Below the pieces are notes generated by a model that saw only the letters and a list, made by a program, of their open reading frames with translations, did not search any database and had not been told where the DNA came from. A DNA stretch of 6,252 nt, from NCBI GenBank assembly GCA_024683115.1, contig JAIKYM010000176.1, positions 1 through 6,252 of the forward strand, given 5' to 3'. How positions within the stretch are numbered: the first letter of the stretch is position 1; each line of letters opens with the position of its first letter. The DNA is from Bacilli bacterium (GTDB taxonomy: Bacteria > Bacillota_I > Bacilli_A > RF39 > UBA660). Positions 5,587-6,252 of this stretch are shown piece after piece. Position numbers and translations under genes: made by a program.

Positions 5587-6190
5587 GATTAACTATGATA
5601 GATTAATGATGGAAGAAGTTGCTTCTTTTAATGGAGAAAAGAAAACAATACTATTACATTCTTGCTGTGGACCATGTTCATCTGCTGTTATTGAAAGATT
5701 AAGTGAGTTCTTTGATATAACTGTAATATACTATAATCCTAACATTGAACCACGTGAAGAATATGAAAAAAGAAAGAATGTACAAATAGGATTATTAAAT
5801 GAATTAAACATTAAATATATAGATGTTCCATATGACAATGAAAAGTTTAGAACTTACACTAAAGGAATGGAAAATGAACCTGAAGGTGGAGCTAGATGTC
5901 ATGTTTGTTATGGATTAAGATTAAGATATACTGCTAATTTAGCTAAGGAAAATAACTTTGATTATTTCTGTACTACATTAACAGTATCACCATATAAGAA
6001 TAGTGAAGTTATTAATAAAATAGGTGAAGCTATTTCTAAAGAATATGGAATTAAATATTTATATTCTGATTTTAAGAAAAGAGAAGGATATAAACGTAGT
6101 ATAGAGTTATGTAAGAAGTATTGTTTATATAGACAAAACTATTGTGGATGTCTATTTTCTAAGAATATAGGTGATAAAAATGAAGAATAA
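5579..6190 (+). CDS. queH: Epoxyqueuosine reductase QueH
   Basis: A 203-residue soluble protein of the DUF208 family, now known as QueH. It performs the last step of queuosine synthesis in tRNA, reducing epoxyqueuosine to queuosine. It is a cobalamin-independent, non-homologous replacement for QueG. The pattern is complete: H27-S-C29-C30-G-P-C33 at the nucleotide-binding-like N-terminus, C107-H-V-C110, C131-TTLTVSPYKN, and a C-terminal Cys set C178, C182, C189 and C191 in KYCLYRQNYCGC. The Cys residues hold the iron-sulfur centre and metal site in characterised members. The start overlaps ftsQ by eight bases and the end overlaps the next gene by 11, so translation is probably coupled. No other queuosine gene (tgt, queA) is in the window. 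Confidence 0.94.
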   Translation: MDKINYDRLMMEEVASFNGEKKTILLHSCCGPCSSAVIERLSEFFDITVIYYNPNIEPREEYEKRKNVQIGLLNELNIKYIDVPYDNEKFRTYTKGMENEPEGGARCHVCYGLRLRYTANLAKENNFDYFCTTLTVSPYKNSEVINKIGEAISKEYGIKYLYSDFKKREGYKRSIELCKKYCLYRQNYCGCLFSKNIGDKNEE

Positions 6191-6252
6191 AAATGGTTTC
6201 TCTTTAGTTGAAATATTAACAGTTGTAACTATTATTGCAGTATTATTAATAC
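6180..6252 (+). CDS. Type IV pilin-like protein with prepilin N-terminal motif (3' end outside window)
   Basis: Only the first 24 codons are visible. After MKNKN comes G6 followed by FSLVEILTVVTIIAVLLI. This is the prepilin peptidase (class III) signal: a short basic leader, cleavage after Gly, mature Phe+1, Glu+5 and an unbroken hydrophobic helix. Such proteins form type IV pili, type II secretion pseudopili or ComG competence pseudopili; the fragment cannot separate these. AGGTGAT (6169-6175), four bases upstream, supports ATG 6180. The reading frame overlaps the queH end by 11 bases, so the gene belongs to the same transcript. An ATG at 6193 is out of frame and soon hits a stop. Confidence 0.85.
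   Translation, partial: MKNKNGFSLVEILTVVTIIAVLLI

Overview
The window is AT-rich DNA with every gene on the + strand, short gaps, AGAGGTG/AGGTGA-type ribosome-binding sites and U-tailed terminators. TGA acts as a stop (end of the Nudix gene) and TGG encodes Trp, so the code is standard. MurG, an FtsQ/DivIB-type divisome protein and a VanY-type peptidase point to a cell-wall-bearing, low-GC Firmicutes-like bacterium. Thr-stalked single-pass membrane proteins remind me of uncultured gut Bacilli of the RF39 type; that placement is inference.

Layout. (1) Positions 2-2147 look like the end of one operon: the 3' end of an unknown gene, a Nudix hydrolase, a membrane-anchored protein with a putative bacterial Ig-like fold, and a small single-pass protein with a Thr-rich tail. 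The gaps are 1, 4 and 11 bases, and a good intrinsic terminator follows. (2) Positions 2148-2318 are the control region of an HU gene: phased A-tracts, the terminator, a good sigma-A-type promoter (TTGATT, 17 bp, TATATT), a hairpin that would form the very 5' end of the mRNA, and a strong GGGAGGT site. HU (2319-2591) is monocistronic with its own terminator. (3) An extended -10 promoter lies directly against that terminator and drives a membrane-anchored VanY/M15 carboxypeptidase (2661-3668), which ends in another hairpin. (4) From 3746 a tight operon runs off the right edge: murG, ftsQ/divIB, queH, then the start of a type IV pilin-like gene. The last two junctions overlap by 8 and 11 bases.

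How the genes fit together. VanY, MurG and FtsQ/DivIB all act on peptidoglycan synthesis, trimming or septation at the membrane. HU is the nucleoid protein and is probably highly expressed. QueH belongs to queuosine tRNA modification and seems to be co-transcribed by position rather than shared pathway. The Ig-like and Thr-stalk proteins form an uncharacterised cell-surface pair.

I see no mobile element, CRISPR array, tRNA or rRNA, and no clear new multi-gene system. The least explained parts are the surface-protein pair, the VanY N-terminal region and the HU leader.
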